Shown: positions 45,198 through 57,261, counted from the stretch's first letter. The stretch: DNA of 64,000 bases from Roseateles sp. YR242 (GCF_900109745.1 NZ_FOAV01000012.1:124001-188000); one strand, 5' to 3'. Program-made: numbers and translations. The notes: a model not told the origin generated them from the letters alone.

Positions 45198-47843
45198 TCA
45201 GGCGCGCACGCCCGCCACCTCGCGGACAAGCGTCAGCGCCAGGTAGGGTGCCCACTCCGCGTCCACGACATTTAAGAGATTTTTGGGCTCCACCGACCCC
45301 AGCAACAGATTGGGCCGTGAGGAGAAAGGGACCTCATTCAGGTTGGTCAGGGAACCGCTCGGATTGATTAGCCTGGGCAGCGCATCCGCCTCCTGCTTGC
45401 TGGCGGTAAGCGCCTGTTCAAACCGGCTGCTATGGCCCGCCACCCGGCTGCGCCATCTTTCCTTTTGGTCTGTGCTAAGACTATTGAACCGTTCCTGCAA
45501 CAGTCCCCGCACCGCTTCGTAGGACAGCGCCGCGCCAGCTTTCGTTTCCAGGGCGGGATTCTCACGCACCGCTCGCCCGACGTCCTTTGCCCAAGCGAGA
45601 TGGCTGGTCAGGTCTCGCAAGGGAGAGGTACGCAATTTCGACCGGACGAAGCCACGCAACCCCGTAGTGCCGGTCATCTCCTTCACCAGCCCCTCCAATC
45701 TGGGCATGAATTCAATGAATTTTTGGCCACCGGGCCTCCATTCGCTGCGCAGCGCGTCAGGGACGTTAACGTCCTCGATCGCGCCGTTCGAAGACTCCGC
45801 CAGCTTGAGCGCTTCCAGAAATTCCAAGGCCTTATCGGTGACCACAGGCTTGCCGGAGGACGCCGCAGACACCGGGGACCCGGGCGGCGGAGACTGCACA
45901 CTGTGCGTTGGGGACCGGAAGGCGTCCGGCGAGATAAGCACTGAACGCGTCGGCGATTGCACTCCACCACGCTGCGCCGAGGAAGGAGAGAGGCTGTCGG
46001 ACGACGAGCGCGACCTGTCAGGCTCAACCCTCGGGCGATACCTTCGGACACGCCGTTCCTTGCTTTCGCCGGGTAGATTCGGGCTGGTGGCGACCTGCGT
46101 GGGCAGATCCAGTTGCTGTGGCCGCACGGCCGGCACCGGCTGCGCAATGCCCGCCTTCAGCACGTTCATCAACGCGAGCACCATCGCTTGCTTTTGAAGA
46201 TCGCGCCCAAAAGCAGTCGCCGCTTCGACGTCGTTCGGCGGCACGGTCAGCAGATCCGTCTGGGCGCGGTTAAACCGGTCGTGCACCCACCTCTGCGCGG
46301 CTTCGTCACTTTGCAGCCGCGCAGCCATTGTCTCCGCACGCTCCCGCATGGCCTCACCACCCTCTGCCACGACTCGGGCCACCAGGGGCCGCATGCCATC
46401 TGTCAGTCCGGCGGTCAGCCCTCCAGCCTCTTCAATGATGACATTGCCTCCCATCACCTCAGAAAGCTTCAGCTTCGATGCCGGTCCGTCCAACAGTGCT
46501 TCGGCGGCGTCAGCAAACCATCGTTCGGCCTTGAGCACTTCTTGCTGCTCCAGCGCCTTCTCTCCCGGGGGATCGGCGGCCTGTCCCTTGAGCAATTCAT
46601 GGATGGCGCGGCCCACGCCTTGGCGCCGCAGCTGTTGGGTGCAATTCGAGCTGGTCGTGCCGACGGTGGAAATCTCGAACGCTTCGGCCACCGGCCTCGG
46701 TACGTTCGCAGCCGAAGGCAGTGATGGCGAGCGCAGTGTCTGCACTGCTGCTGAATCCGGTGCACCGTTGATCTTGTTCCATTGTTTCCAGATCTCTTCC
46801 GCCAACTTGTCGTAGTCCGCAAGGTTGGGGCCCGCGTCAGCAAAAGAGGGGCTGCGCTCCGCCCAGGCTGACCTGACGAAGTTGCGCATCTGCGCTGCCA
46901 GGTCTGCGTAGTTGTTGAGCGACAGTTCCTGTCGATTCAGGCGCTCCAGGCACTGCATGGCGTGCAACGCCACCGCCACCACACCAGACTCGGATGCGCC
47001 GTTATGGCACATGACGCCGAGCTTCATAGGGCTCTTGCCGTTATCGAGCCAGCGCAACTTCATCTTTTGCAGCAGCATCTTCACCCAGCGTGGGTTCTGA
47101 ATGTCCAGCCAGTGGGTAGTCACACCATGCGTCTTCGGACGATACAGGGCATTGCGTGCGGACACGGAGATGCTGCCCTGAGGCCATCTATCCATATTAG
47201 GTGTCTTAGGCTCCACGCACTGAACCTCCAGGCATCGCTGCTTCGAAATCTGCGTCCCGTTGTAGGTGTAGCCCCCCCCATCCAGGGCCGCCAAGTGGGC
47301 GAGGTTCTTGTTGTTAAAACCGACTCGCTCGATTCCTTCTTTGTCGATTTCTTTGACCGACGGCGCCACGATCAGGAGGTCGGAAATGTCCTCGGCCATC
47401 AGGGCGGCACCAAAGCCCGCCATCGCGCGGTCATTCCCGGGGGCCGGCGGCTGCATCTGCAGCAGCGTCCTGTGCGGCAAGGCCCTGGACCAGAACGTAC
47501 TGGTTGGAGACAAGCCGGACACCCCGGGCTGGGGAGAACCGCCCCCCAGGCTCAGCCGGATTGCATTGGCACGGACGGTCGAGGCGCCGAGCGGGTCCTC
47601 CCAGCCCGTCTCCTCAATCGGCGGCAACGCCAGGTCAGGCGGCAGCGTCACGAAATTCTCCGGCACGAATTGCATCCCAGGAAGGGAATTCCAGCTTCGG
47701 TTCTGCAATTCTCTGGGGGTCGCAAACGCCTGCACCCCGGGTTGGATCCGAGCCCCTTCTTGCGCGTGGGTGGGTGAATCGATCTGGCCTGCAGCCTGGA
47801 AGGCCTGGAGCGATTCAGTTTGAGATGGAATCGATAGCTTCAT
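45198..47843 (-). CDS. Large unknown protein with degenerate tyrosine-phosphatase-like domain (effector-like)
   Basis: This ORF encodes 881 residues, not recognised as a named family. No signal peptide or membrane segment; the N-terminus is Ser/Gln/Pro-rich (MKLSIPSQTESLQAFQAAGQ), as in type III secreted effectors. Residues ~225-360 look like a protein-tyrosine-phosphatase core: HWLDI (~243) at the WPD-loop place, VMCHNGASESGVVAVAL (P-loop, Cys279), then LAAQMRNFVRS and YDKLAEEIWKQW as in the PTP helical end. The P-loop Arg (C-x5-R) is Glu285, so it may be inactive or altered. A Ser/Pro/Arg-rich linker (about 600-690) leads to a C-terminal helical domain. GC and codon use are visibly lower than in neighbours, suggesting transfer. 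No secretion genes are nearby. Confidence 0.7.
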   Translation of the reverse strand: MKLSIPSQTESLQAFQAAGQIDSPTHAQEGARIQPGVQAFATPRELQNRSWNSLPGMQFVPENFVTLPPDLALPPIEETGWEDPLGASTVRANAIRLSLGGGSPQPGVSGLSPTSTFWSRALPHRTLLQMQPPAPGNDRAMAGFGAALMAEDISDLLIVAPSVKEIDKEGIERVGFNNKNLAHLAALDGGGYTYNGTQISKQRCLEVQCVEPKTPNMDRWPQGSISVSARNALYRPKTHGVTTHWLDIQNPRWVKMLLQKMKLRWLDNGKSPMKLGVMCHNGASESGVVAVALHAMQCLERLNRQELSLNNYADLAAQMRNFVRSAWAERSPSFADAGPNLADYDKLAEEIWKQWNKINGAPDSAAVQTLRSPSLPSAANVPRPVAEAFEISTVGTTSSNCTQQLRRQGVGRAIHELLKGQAADPPGEKALEQQEVLKAERWFADAAEALLDGPASKLKLSEVMGGNVIIEEAGGLTAGLTDGMRPLVARVVAEGGEAMRERAETMAARLQSDEAAQRWVHDRFNRAQTDLLTVPPNDVEAATAFGRDLQKQAMVLALMNVLKAGIAQPVPAVRPQQLDLPTQVATSPNLPGESKERRVRRYRPRVEPDRSRSSSDSLSPSSAQRGGVQSPTRSVLISPDAFRSPTHSVQSPPPGSPVSAASSGKPVVTDKALEFLEALKLAESSNGAIEDVNVPDALRSEWRPGGQKFIEFMPRLEGLVKEMTGTTGLRGFVRSKLRTSPLRDLTSHLAWAKDVGRAVRENPALETKAGAALSYEAVRGLLQERFNSLSTDQKERWRSRVAGHSSRFEQALTASKQEADALPRLINPSGSLTNLNEVPFSSRPNLLLGSVEPKNLLNVVDAEWAPYLALTLVREVAGVRA

Positions 47844-47942
47844 CTTGGCAATCAGGCGCGATGGCCTTTTTCAGTTAGGTCCTCTTGGTGACCCCCCTTA
47901 TGGGAAAGTTCGCGAAGCCCGCCCACGCATGCAAACCATGAC

Positions 47943-47948
47943 TACAAT
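47943..47948 (+). promoter_or_regulatory. Probable -10 box of the gcv riboswitch transcript
   Basis: TACAAT lies about 8 bp before the first helix of the riboswitch. No convincing -35 was found; the spacing to the aptamer start suggests initiation near 47955. Confidence 0.4.
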
Positions 47949-47954
47949 GCGCCC

Positions 47955-48230
47955 CGTCAGGAGAGAGTTCCCAGGGAGACACGCCCCGGGGAACCGCCGA
48001 AGGCGCAGTGGCTGCGGTTGCGATCGGGCTGCGAACGCTCAGGCAAAAGGACTGACAAGACGTCTGCAGGGGCCGGGCCACCGGCTGAGCGGGCGTTCCT
48101 CACTGGAGAGAGGCGGGGTGGACCCTTGGTCGAGCCCGCCCACCGAAGGGGCAAGCGGCCGGGCGGTGTGATGTCACGCATATCACGCACCACAGGCCGC
48201 CAATCTCTCAGGTAAAGCGGACAGCGAGGG
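47955..48230 (+). ncRNA. Tandem glycine riboswitch
   Basis: Two consecutive aptamers of the gcvT class. The first (about 47956-48056) is closed by GTCAG/CTGAC and contains GGAGAGAG, CCGCCGAAGGCGCA and CTCAGGCAAAAGGAC. The second (about 48098-48228) contains TGGAGAGAGG, CACCGAAGGGGCAAGC and AATCTCTCAGGTAAAGCGGACAG. The conserved purine-rich internal loops and the C-A-G-G-(C/T)-A-A-A cores are all present. Glycine binding normally turns on the glycine cleavage genes downstream, fitting gcvT at 48306. The expression platform lies in about 48230-48305, with no strong terminator visible, so translational control is possible. Confidence 0.95.
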
Positions 48231-48305
48231 CATCTCTCACCCGGGCCTTGATGACACGTATCGTCACGGCATGGGGTGGATTTTTGAATGCCCCGGAGTT
48301 TGACC

Positions 48306-49433
48306 ATGTCCGCTGACACCACCACCGCCCTGCTGAAGACCCCGCTGCACGCACTGCACCTGGCACTGGGCGCCAAGATGGTCCCCTTCGCCGGCTACGA
48401 CATGCCGGTGCAATACCCCGCCGGCGTCATGGCCGAGCACCGCCACACCCGCGCGGCGGCCGGCCTGTTCGACGTCTCCCACATGGGCCAGGTGCTGCTG
48501 GTTGGCGATGACGCCGCCGCCGCGCTGGAAACCCTGGTGCCGGTGGACATCATCGGCCTGGAACTGTTCAAGCAGCGGTATGCAATGTTCACTGACGACA
48601 ACGCCGGCATCCTGGACGACCTGATGGTCGCGCGCCGCACGGACGGCCTGTTCGTGGTGGTCAACGCCGGCTGCCGTGACCAGGACATTGCTCATATGCA
48701 GAAGCATCTGGGCGGCCGTTGCGAAGTGCGCCCCCTGCCCGATCAGGCGCTGCTGGCGCTGCAGGGCCCCCAGGCCGTGACCGCGCTGTCGCGCCTGAAC
48801 CCCGACGTGGCCAAGCTGGTCTTCATGACCGGCGGCTTCTTCACGCTGGACGGCATCCCCACCTTCGTGACCCGCTCGGGCTACACCGGTGAAGATGGCT
48901 ACGAGATCTCCGTCGCGGCGGACCGCTCGGTGGAACTGGCGCGCAAGCTGCTGGCCCAGCCGGAGGTACAGCCCATCGGCCTGGGCGCTCGCGACTCCCT
49001 GCGCCTGGAAGCCGGCCTGTGCCTCTACGGCCATGACATCGACACCACCACCACCCCGGTGGAAGCGTCGCTGACCTGGGCCATCCAGAAGGTTCGCCGC
49101 GCGGGTGGCGAACGTGCCGGCGGTTACCCCGGCGCCGCCGTGGTGGATCGCCAACTGGCCGAAGGCACGGCACGCAAGCGCGTTGGCCTGGTGGGCAGCG
49201 AACGCATGCCGGTGCGCGAAGGCGCCCGGCTGATCAACGAAGCCGGTGAAGACATCGGCGTCGTCACCAGCGGCACCCTGGGCCCGACCGTGAACAAGCC
49301 GGTGGCCCTGGCCTATGTGGCCAAGCCCTACGCCGCACTGGGGACCCAGATCTTTGCCGTGGTGCGCGACAAGCGCACACCCATGACGGTCGCTTCCACG
49401 CCATTCACCCCCAACGGATACTTCCGGGGCTGA
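48306..49433 (+). CDS. gcvT: Glycine cleavage system T protein (aminomethyltransferase)
   Basis: This ORF encodes 375 residues from ATG 48306, with GGAG 8 nt upstream; ATG 48288 in frame is less likely. Blocks are LHLALGAKMVPFAGYDMPVQYPAGVMAEH, LFDVSHMGQVLL, GYTGEDGYEI, DSLRLEAGLCLYGHDID and the C-terminal GTLGPTVNKPVALAYV. With tetrahydrofolate it releases ammonia from the aminomethyl-lipoyl H protein and makes methylene-THF. First gene of the gcvTHP operon under the glycine riboswitch. Confidence 0.97.
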   Translation: MSADTTTALLKTPLHALHLALGAKMVPFAGYDMPVQYPAGVMAEHRHTRAAAGLFDVSHMGQVLLVGDDAAAALETLVPVDIIGLELFKQRYAMFTDDNAGILDDLMVARRTDGLFVVVNAGCRDQDIAHMQKHLGGRCEVRPLPDQALLALQGPQAVTALSRLNPDVAKLVFMTGGFFTLDGIPTFVTRSGYTGEDGYEISVAADRSVELARKLLAQPEVQPIGLGARDSLRLEAGLCLYGHDIDTTTTPVEASLTWAIQKVRRAGGERAGGYPGAAVVDRQLAEGTARKRVGLVGSERMPVREGARLINEAGEDIGVVTSGTLGPTVNKPVALAYVAKPYAALGTQIFAVVRDKRTPMTVASTPFTPNGYFRG

Positions 49434-49471
49434 CCCTTCTTTTTTATCCGCCCTTTTTTGACGGAGTTCCC

Positions 49472-49846
49472 ATGACCATCAAATACACCCCCGACCACGA
49501 GTGGGTCCAGATCAACGCCGACGGCACCGCCACCGTGGGCATCACCGTCCATGCGCAAGATGCGCTGGGCGACGTGGTGTTCGTGGACCTGCCGGATGTC
49601 GGCAAGAGCTTTGCCGCCAAGGAAGTGGCCGGCGTGGTGGAATCGGTGAAGGCCGCCGCCGACGTTTACGCCCCGGTCTCCGGCGAGATCGTGGAAGTCA
49701 ACGAAGCACTGCGTGACGACCCGTCCCTGGCCAATACCGACCCGCTCAAGGCCGGCTGGTTCTTCAAGGTCAAGCTGTCCAACCCGTCGGAGACCGACGG
49801 CCTGATGGACAGCACCGCCTACGACGAGCTTCTGAAGAACAGCTGA
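49472..49846 (+). CDS. gcvH: Glycine cleavage system H protein
   Basis: This ORF encodes 124 residues. The lipoylation site is Lys60 in [23 protein letters not shown]-terminal [10 protein letters not shown] is typical. It shuttles the aminomethyl group between the P and T proteins. It lies 38 bp after gcvT, with a clear GGAG site in between. Confidence 0.97.
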   Translation: MTIKYTPDHEWVQINADGTATVGITVHAQDALGDVVFVDLPDVGKSFAAKEVAGVVESVKAAADVYAPVSGEIVEVNEALRDDPSLANTDPLKAGWFFKVKLSNPSETDGLMDSTAYDELLKNS

Positions 49847-49863
49847 TCACCGGCCCCGCTGGC

Positions 49864-49908
49864 CGCCAGGCACGCCCGGCCCCTGCCGGGTCTCTGGCGG
49901 CCGCCTGA
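49864..49908 (+). other. Hairpin between gcvH and gcvP
   Basis: GGCCGCCAG and CTGGCGGCC form a perfect 9-bp stem with an internal smaller stem (GCCCGGC/GCCGGGT). No T-run follows, so it is more likely an mRNA-stability or partial attenuation element than a full terminator inside the operon. Confidence 0.5.
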
Positions 49909-49979
49909 TTTCCCTTTTCCTGCCCAGTCCCGCCCCGCGCCGGTCGCCTGACCGACGACCGTCCTCCAGGATCACCGCC

Positions 49980-52883
<2,904 letters not shown>

Positions 52884-52962
52884 GTTTTGTGTGGGCATGG
52901 GCCACTCGCCTTCTGGTGAGTGGTCCGTGTGGGCTTTCTTCGATGCTGCTGCGGTAGGCGGG

Positions 52963-53018
52963 TGGCGCTTTGCATGTTGCGCTTTGCATGTGGCGCTTTA
53001 CGTGCGGCGCTTTGCGTG
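52963..53018. repeat. 14-bp tandem repeat, four copies
   Basis: Four units of the form (T/C)(G/T)GCGCTTTGCATG (52963, 52977, 52991, 53005), the last two with ACGTG/GCGTG ends. Located 80 bp after gcvP. No ORF. Confidence 0.85.
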
Positions 53019-53044
53019 CACTGCAACAACCGCGCGCCAGGAGG

Positions 53045-53129
53045 CGGCTCAGGCCCTGTTTTCTCCATGTCCCTCCTGTCCCGCTCCGCGGGCCATTCCT
53101 TCCTTGACTTACGAAAACAGGGCCTGAGC
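53045..53129 (-). repeat. Structured repeat element, copy 1 (reads on minus strand)
   Basis: An 18-bp perfect outer stem (53045-53062 with 53112-53129) encloses a 49-nt interior (53063-53111). On the minus strand the interior begins GTAAGTCAAGGAAGGAATGG, has an inner stem CCCGC-GGA-GCGGG and ends ACAGGAGGGACATGGA. The same interior recurs at 53335-53383 in opposite orientation. It also sits where a gcvP terminator would be, though no T-run follows. Confidence 0.85.
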
Positions 53130-53170
53130 CCCCTCCCGCCTCCCACCGCGACCTCACACGAACCCACTTC

Positions 53171-53234
53171 ACAGCCCACAGCCCACCGTTCACCGTTCAC
53201 CGTTCACAGCCCACCGTTCACGGTGCACCGTCCA
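53171..53234. repeat. Short tandem repeat CACCGTT / ACAGCCC
   Basis: CACCGTT is repeated three times in a row and again as further copies, mixed with ACAGCCC doublets, in the spacer between the two structured elements. It looks like simple slippage sequence; no coding potential. Confidence 0.7.
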
Positions 53235-53307
53235 CATCACGAGGTCTGGGGTGGGGAGTCAGTAGTGAGGAGTGGGCAGTCAGCTTGGTGGGGGTACTCG
53301 GTGGTTG

Positions 53308-53410
53308 GCATCAGGGTGAGGGGGGCCGATTTTCGTAAGTCAAGGAAGGAATGGCCGGCGGAGCCGGACAGGAGGGACATGGAGAAAATTGGCCCCCCTC
53401 ATCCTGATGC
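53308..53410 (+). repeat. Structured repeat element, copy 2 (reads on plus strand)
   Basis: A 27-bp outer stem (53308-53334 with 53384-53410), complete if two G-U pairs are allowed, encloses a 49-nt interior (53335-53383). The interior is identical to copy 1 except for two bases, and these two are opposite each other in the inner stem (CCGGC-GGA-GCCGG versus CCCGC-GGA-GCGGG), so pairing is kept. The outer stem sequence beyond TTTTC/GAAAA is unrelated to copy 1, yet fully self-complementary. Confidence 0.85.
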
Positions 53411-53420
53411 TGCTCGGTCT

Positions 53421-53467
53421 GAGCAGGGCTGAGCAGGGGTGAGCTGAGCTGAGCTGAGTTGAGCTAA
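53421..53467. repeat. GAGCT-type pentamer repeats in the sdaA leader
   Basis: GAGCAGGGCT doublet followed by five GAGCTGA-like units. Together with similar AGAG/GAGC words it extends to about 53500, leaving 50 bp before sdaA. No promoter boxes are obvious within it. Confidence 0.7.
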
Positions 53468-53549
53468 GCAGAGGTCAGCTGAGCAGAGAAGAGAAGAGCA
53501 AGGCAGCGCTGAGCAAAGCTGGACTGAACACTGAACTGAAGGCACCCCC

Positions 53550-55016
53550 ATGGCAGTTTCTGTTTTCGACCTTTTCAAGATCGGCATCGGCCCCTCCAGC
53601 TCCCACACCGTGGGCCCCATGCGCGCCGCGAGGATGTTTGTGCAGCGCCTGCGGCACGAAGGCCAGCTGTCGCGCACGGTGCGTGTGGCCACCGCCTTGT
53701 ACGGCTCCCTCGGTGCCACCGGCAAAGGCCACGGCAGCGACAAGGCCGTGCTGCTGGGCCTTGCCGGCCATGAGCCCGACACGGTCGATGTGGAGGGCAT
53801 CCCTGCCCTTCTTGAAGATATCCGCGGCCGCAAACGCGTCGCTCTCGGCGGTGAACACGAGATCGCATTCGACGAGGCCCGCGACCTCGTTCTCTACCGC
53901 CGCCAAAGCCTGCCCCTGCATGCCAACGGCATGCGCCTCATCGCCTTCGATGCCGAGGGCAACGAACTGCAGAACCGCGTGTACTACTCCGTCGGCGGCG
54001 GCTTCGTCGTCACCGAGGAAGTCCTCGCCGATGGCTCCCGCCAGAAACAGATCGCCCCAGACACCACCGTCCTGCCCTTCCCCTTCAAGTCCGGCGCCGA
54101 ACTGCTCGCCCTCACCGAGCGTGAACACTGCTCCATCGCCGAAATCATGCGGCGCAACGAACAGCACTGGCGCAGCGATGAGGAAACCCGCGACGGACTG
54201 CTCAAGATCTGGGAAGTGATGCAAGGCTGCGTACAACGCGGCTGCCGCACCGAAGGCATCCTCCCCGGGGGTTTCAAAGTGCGCCGCCGCGCCGCCCAAT
54301 TGCACCGCGAACTCACCAGCGACGCCGAAGCCGCCCTGCGTGACCCGCTGCAGGTCATGGACTGGGTCAACCTCTACGCCCTCGCCGTGAACGAGGAAAA
54401 CGCCGCTGGCGGCCGCGTGGTCACCGCCCCCACCAACGGCGCCGCCGGCATCATCCCCGCCGTGCTGCACTACTACGCCCGCTTCGTGAATCCGCCACCG
54501 CCCGCCCCCCGCGCCGGCGAGGCCACCCAACACGCCGGCCCCGGCGGACGAACCAACCCCGCCCTGGGCGCCCACCACGACGGCATCATCGATTTCCTGC
54601 TGACCGCCGCCGCCATCGGCATCCTCTACAAGGAAAACGCCTCCATCTCGGGCGCCGAGGTCGGCTGCCAGGGTGAAGTGGGCGTGGCCTGCTCCATGGC
54701 CGCCGCAGCCCTGTGCGCCGTGATGGGCGGTACGCCTGCCCAGGTGGAAAACGCCGCCGAGATCGGCATGGAACACCACCTCGGCCTCACCTGCGACCCG
54801 GTCGGCGGCCTGGTGCAGATCCCCTGCATCGAACGCAACGCCATCGCCTCAGTCAAGGCCATCAACGCCGCCCGCATGGCCCTGCGCGGCGACGGCACCC
54901 ACCACGTCAGCCTGGACAAGGTCATCAAGACCATGCGCGAAACCGGCGCCGACATGATGACCAAGTACAAGGAAACCGCCCGCGGCGGCCTGGCCGTCAA
55001 TATCGTCGAATGCTGA
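53550..55016 (+). CDS. sdaA: L-serine ammonia-lyase (iron-sulfur type, single chain)
   Basis: This ORF encodes 488 residues. N-terminal [24 protein letters not shown] is the beta-domain signature. The alpha domain has [15 protein letters not shown], then [22 protein letters not shown] and [21 protein letters not shown], supplying the Cys ligands of the 4Fe-4S cluster. It deaminates serine to pyruvate. Placed after gcvTHP it can drain serine formed from glycine. A Pro/Ala/Gly-rich insert ([17 protein letters not shown], about 312-330) is longer than in typical family members. Confidence 0.96.
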   Translation: MAVSVFDLFKIGIGPSSSHTVGPMRAARMFVQRLRHEGQLSRTVRVATALYGSLGATGKGHGSDKAVLLGLAGHEPDTVDVEGIPALLEDIRGRKRVALGGEHEIAFDEARDLVLYRRQSLPLHANGMRLIAFDAEGNELQNRVYYSVGGGFVVTEEVLADGSRQKQIAPDTTVLPFPFKSGAELLALTEREHCSIAEIMRRNEQHWRSDEETRDGLLKIWEVMQGCVQRGCRTEGILPGGFKVRRRAAQLHRELTSDAEAALRDPLQVMDWVNLYALAVNEENAAGGRVVTAPTNGAAGIIPAVLHYYARFVNPPPPAPRAGEATQHAGPGGRTNPALGAHHDGIIDFLLTAAAIGILYKENASISGAEVGCQGEVGVACSMAAAALCAVMGGTPAQVENAAEIGMEHHLGLTCDPVGGLVQIPCIERNAIASVKAINAARMALRGDGTHHVSLDKVIKTMRETGADMMTKYKETARGGLAVNIVEC

Positions 55017-55316
55017 CCGGTCCCGCAGAGGGATCACCGGGCGTCCTCACCTCCCTGAGGACGTCCATGACGCCCTCGCTGACGTCCTCCCCGACGACCT
55101 CGTGGGCCGCCCGCCCACGCACCGGGCCGGCTGCCGGACGCCAGGAGCAATCGTGCAGAAAGTCACACCCTGCACAACCTCGCACCGTGTGTCGGGCAAT
55201 AACCTACATGCGTTTACGCCAACGCTGATAGGGCGACCCCAGGGCTGGCGGTACAAAGCAGGTATTGGATCGCGCACCTTGCGCTGCCCCCTCCCTTCCC
55301 ATCCGGAGCCACCGTC
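55017..55316. other. Intergenic region between sdaA and the diguanylate cyclase
   Basis: 300 bp. The first ~80 bp are a GACGTCC-rich stretch (GGACGTCC-type palindromes near 55059-55090). A modestly AT-richer patch near 55195-55265 probably holds the promoter of the cyclase gene. No ORF is convincing. Confidence 0.4.
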
Positions 55317-57206
55317 ATGGAGCGCCTGCTGCCCCGCCCCCCCACATCGCTGCGCCACCTCGCCGGGTGGCTGATCGCCGGCAATGTGCTGGTGGCTGGC
55401 GTGCTGGCCCTGGTCACCTGGAGCACGCTGAGCAACAGCCGTGAGGGCAGCGAAGCCATTGCCCGGCAGAGCACCGAGAGCCTGGCCTCCAGCCTGAGCG
55501 TGGAGGTGGCTTCCGAGCTGAAGGTGATCGACAACGCCCTGTCCACCATGGCGGTGCGCTACCGCAGCGCGGACGCCGCCAACGTTGCCCGCGCCACGCA
55601 GGAAGTGCTGATCGAACAACGCGGGCTGCTGCACCACGTCCGCGCGATTCGGATCGCCGACGCGCAAGGCCACGTGTCGGCCGGCCTGGCCCCCGGCGAG
55701 AACGCCATCAACGTCGGCGACCGCCCCTACTTCCTGCAAGCCATGGTCACGGACGCCATGGTGATCTCCGAACCGCTGCGCAGCCGCGTCACCAACGAGT
55801 GGAGCCTGATCCTCGCGCGCCGGCTGCTGGACCGCAACGGCCAGTTCAACGGTGTTGCCTATGCAGTGATCACCGCCGACCACTTCGTCAACCTGTTCAG
55901 CAAGGTCGCTGTCGGCCAGTCCGGCGCCATCTCGCTGCGCAAGGACGATCTGCGCCTGGTCGCCCGCTTCTCCGCTGCCGAACCCAACTCCACCAAGGGC
56001 TTTGGCGAAGTCACCATCTCCGACACCCTGCGCAGGGAGCTGGCTCGCAACCCGGTCAGCAGCTCCTACATCACCGCCACCGCGCTGGACCAGGTGGAAC
56101 GCGTGACCGCCTACCGCCAGGTCCCCGGCTACCCGATGACCGTGTTCGCCGGCATGGCCACGCATGAGTTCCTGGGCCACTGGCGCCAGCACGCGCTGGA
56201 GCAGTCGCTGCTGGTGGCAGCCGTCGTCCTCACCATCGCCGGCATCTCCGGCGTGGTCTTCAGCAAGCACCGCAAAGAACGCCTGGCCCGGCTGGAGGCG
56301 TCGCGCCTGGCCCGTGAGCAAAGCCTCATGCTGGAGAACGACCTGATCGGCATGGTGCGCCTGCACAACCGCGTGTTCACCTGGGAAAACCGGGCGCTGG
56401 AACGCATCTTCGGCTATGACCCCGGAGAACTGCAGGGCAAGGCCATCCGCGAGCTCTACCTGGACGACAGCAGCTACACCCACATTGGCCGCATCGGCTA
56501 CGCGGCGCTGGCCGCTGGCGAGCGCTTCCGCACGCAACTGCAGATGCGGCGCAAGGACGGCGAAGCCATCTGGATCGATCTGTGCGGCACTGCCGTGTCG
56601 GAGACCGAAAGCTTGTGGATGCTGGTGGATATCGACACCCTCAAGCGCAGCGAGGAACATGCCTACGGCCTGGCCTTCCGCGATGCACTGACCGGCCTGC
56701 CCAACCGTCGCCTGTTCGAGGAAAAGCTCGGCGACGCCCTGGCCCATGCCCAGCGCGCCAACCATCGTCTGGCGGTGAGCTATGTGGACCTGGACGGCTT
56801 CAAGCCCATCAATGACGTCCACGGCCACGAGGCCGGCGACAAGGTGCTGCGCGAGGTCGGCAAGCGCCTGCTCATCGCCCTGCGCGGCAACGATGTGGTG
56901 GCCCGCCTGGGCGGCGACGAGTTCGCGCTGGTGCTCAATGGCATCGGCCACACGGAAGACCTCCGGATGGTGCTGCAGCGCTGCCTGTCATCCATTGAGG
57001 AACCCATCCTGCTGGACAGTGGCCAGGTCGTGCGCGTCAGCGCCAGCCTGGGTGCGGTCATGAGCAAGGGCGGCACCCTCCCCGCCGCAGAACTGATGCG
57101 GCAGGCTGACGAAGCCATGTATGGCGCCAAGCGGGCCGGCAAGGGGCGTGTGCAGCTCTACACGCGGGTCGAGCGTCCGACGCTGGTGCCCAAGTCGGCG
57201 GCCTGA
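55317..57206 (+). CDS. Membrane diguanylate cyclase (dCACHE-PAS-GGDEF)
   Basis: This ORF encodes 629 residues. Two membrane helices (about 17-37 and 297-317) enclose a CACHE-like periplasmic sensor (VIDNALSTMAVRYRS, INVGDRPYFLQAMV). A PAS domain spans about 325-445 (RIFGYDPGELQGKAIRELY). The GGDEF domain (about 455-610) has FRDALTGLPNRRLFEE, VDLDGFKPIND and RLGGDEFAL (~531). RGND five residues before GGDEF is an intact RxxD inhibitory site, so the enzyme is probably active and product-inhibited. It makes c-di-GMP in response to a small periplasmic ligand. No EAL domain. CGGAG precedes the ATG by 8 nt. Confidence 0.94.
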   Translation: MERLLPRPPTSLRHLAGWLIAGNVLVAGVLALVTWSTLSNSREGSEAIARQSTESLASSLSVEVASELKVIDNALSTMAVRYRSADAANVARATQEVLIEQRGLLHHVRAIRIADAQGHVSAGLAPGENAINVGDRPYFLQAMVTDAMVISEPLRSRVTNEWSLILARRLLDRNGQFNGVAYAVITADHFVNLFSKVAVGQSGAISLRKDDLRLVARFSAAEPNSTKGFGEVTISDTLRRELARNPVSSSYITATALDQVERVTAYRQVPGYPMTVFAGMATHEFLGHWRQHALEQSLLVAAVVLTIAGISGVVFSKHRKERLARLEASRLAREQSLMLENDLIGMVRLHNRVFTWENRALERIFGYDPGELQGKAIRELYLDDSSYTHIGRIGYAALAAGERFRTQLQMRRKDGEAIWIDLCGTAVSETESLWMLVDIDTLKRSEEHAYGLAFRDALTGLPNRRLFEEKLGDALAHAQRANHRLAVSYVDLDGFKPINDVHGHEAGDKVLREVGKRLLIALRGNDVVARLGGDEFALVLNGIGHTEDLRMVLQRCLSSIEEPILLDSGQVVRVSASLGAVMSKGGTLPAAELMRQADEAMYGAKRAGKGRVQLYTRVERPTLVPKSAA

Positions 57207-57261
57207 TCAAGCCGTTCTCCTTGTCTGGGCGACAGCCCGACACCATGGCCCGCCTTGACCG

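Noticed and set aside
49864-49908. Rho-independent terminator inside the gcv operon
   Set aside because: The stem is strong but no T-run follows and gcvP has no separate promoter in view.
52884-53549. CRISPR array
   Set aside because: Repeats are short, of several kinds and without regular spacers; no cas genes are present.
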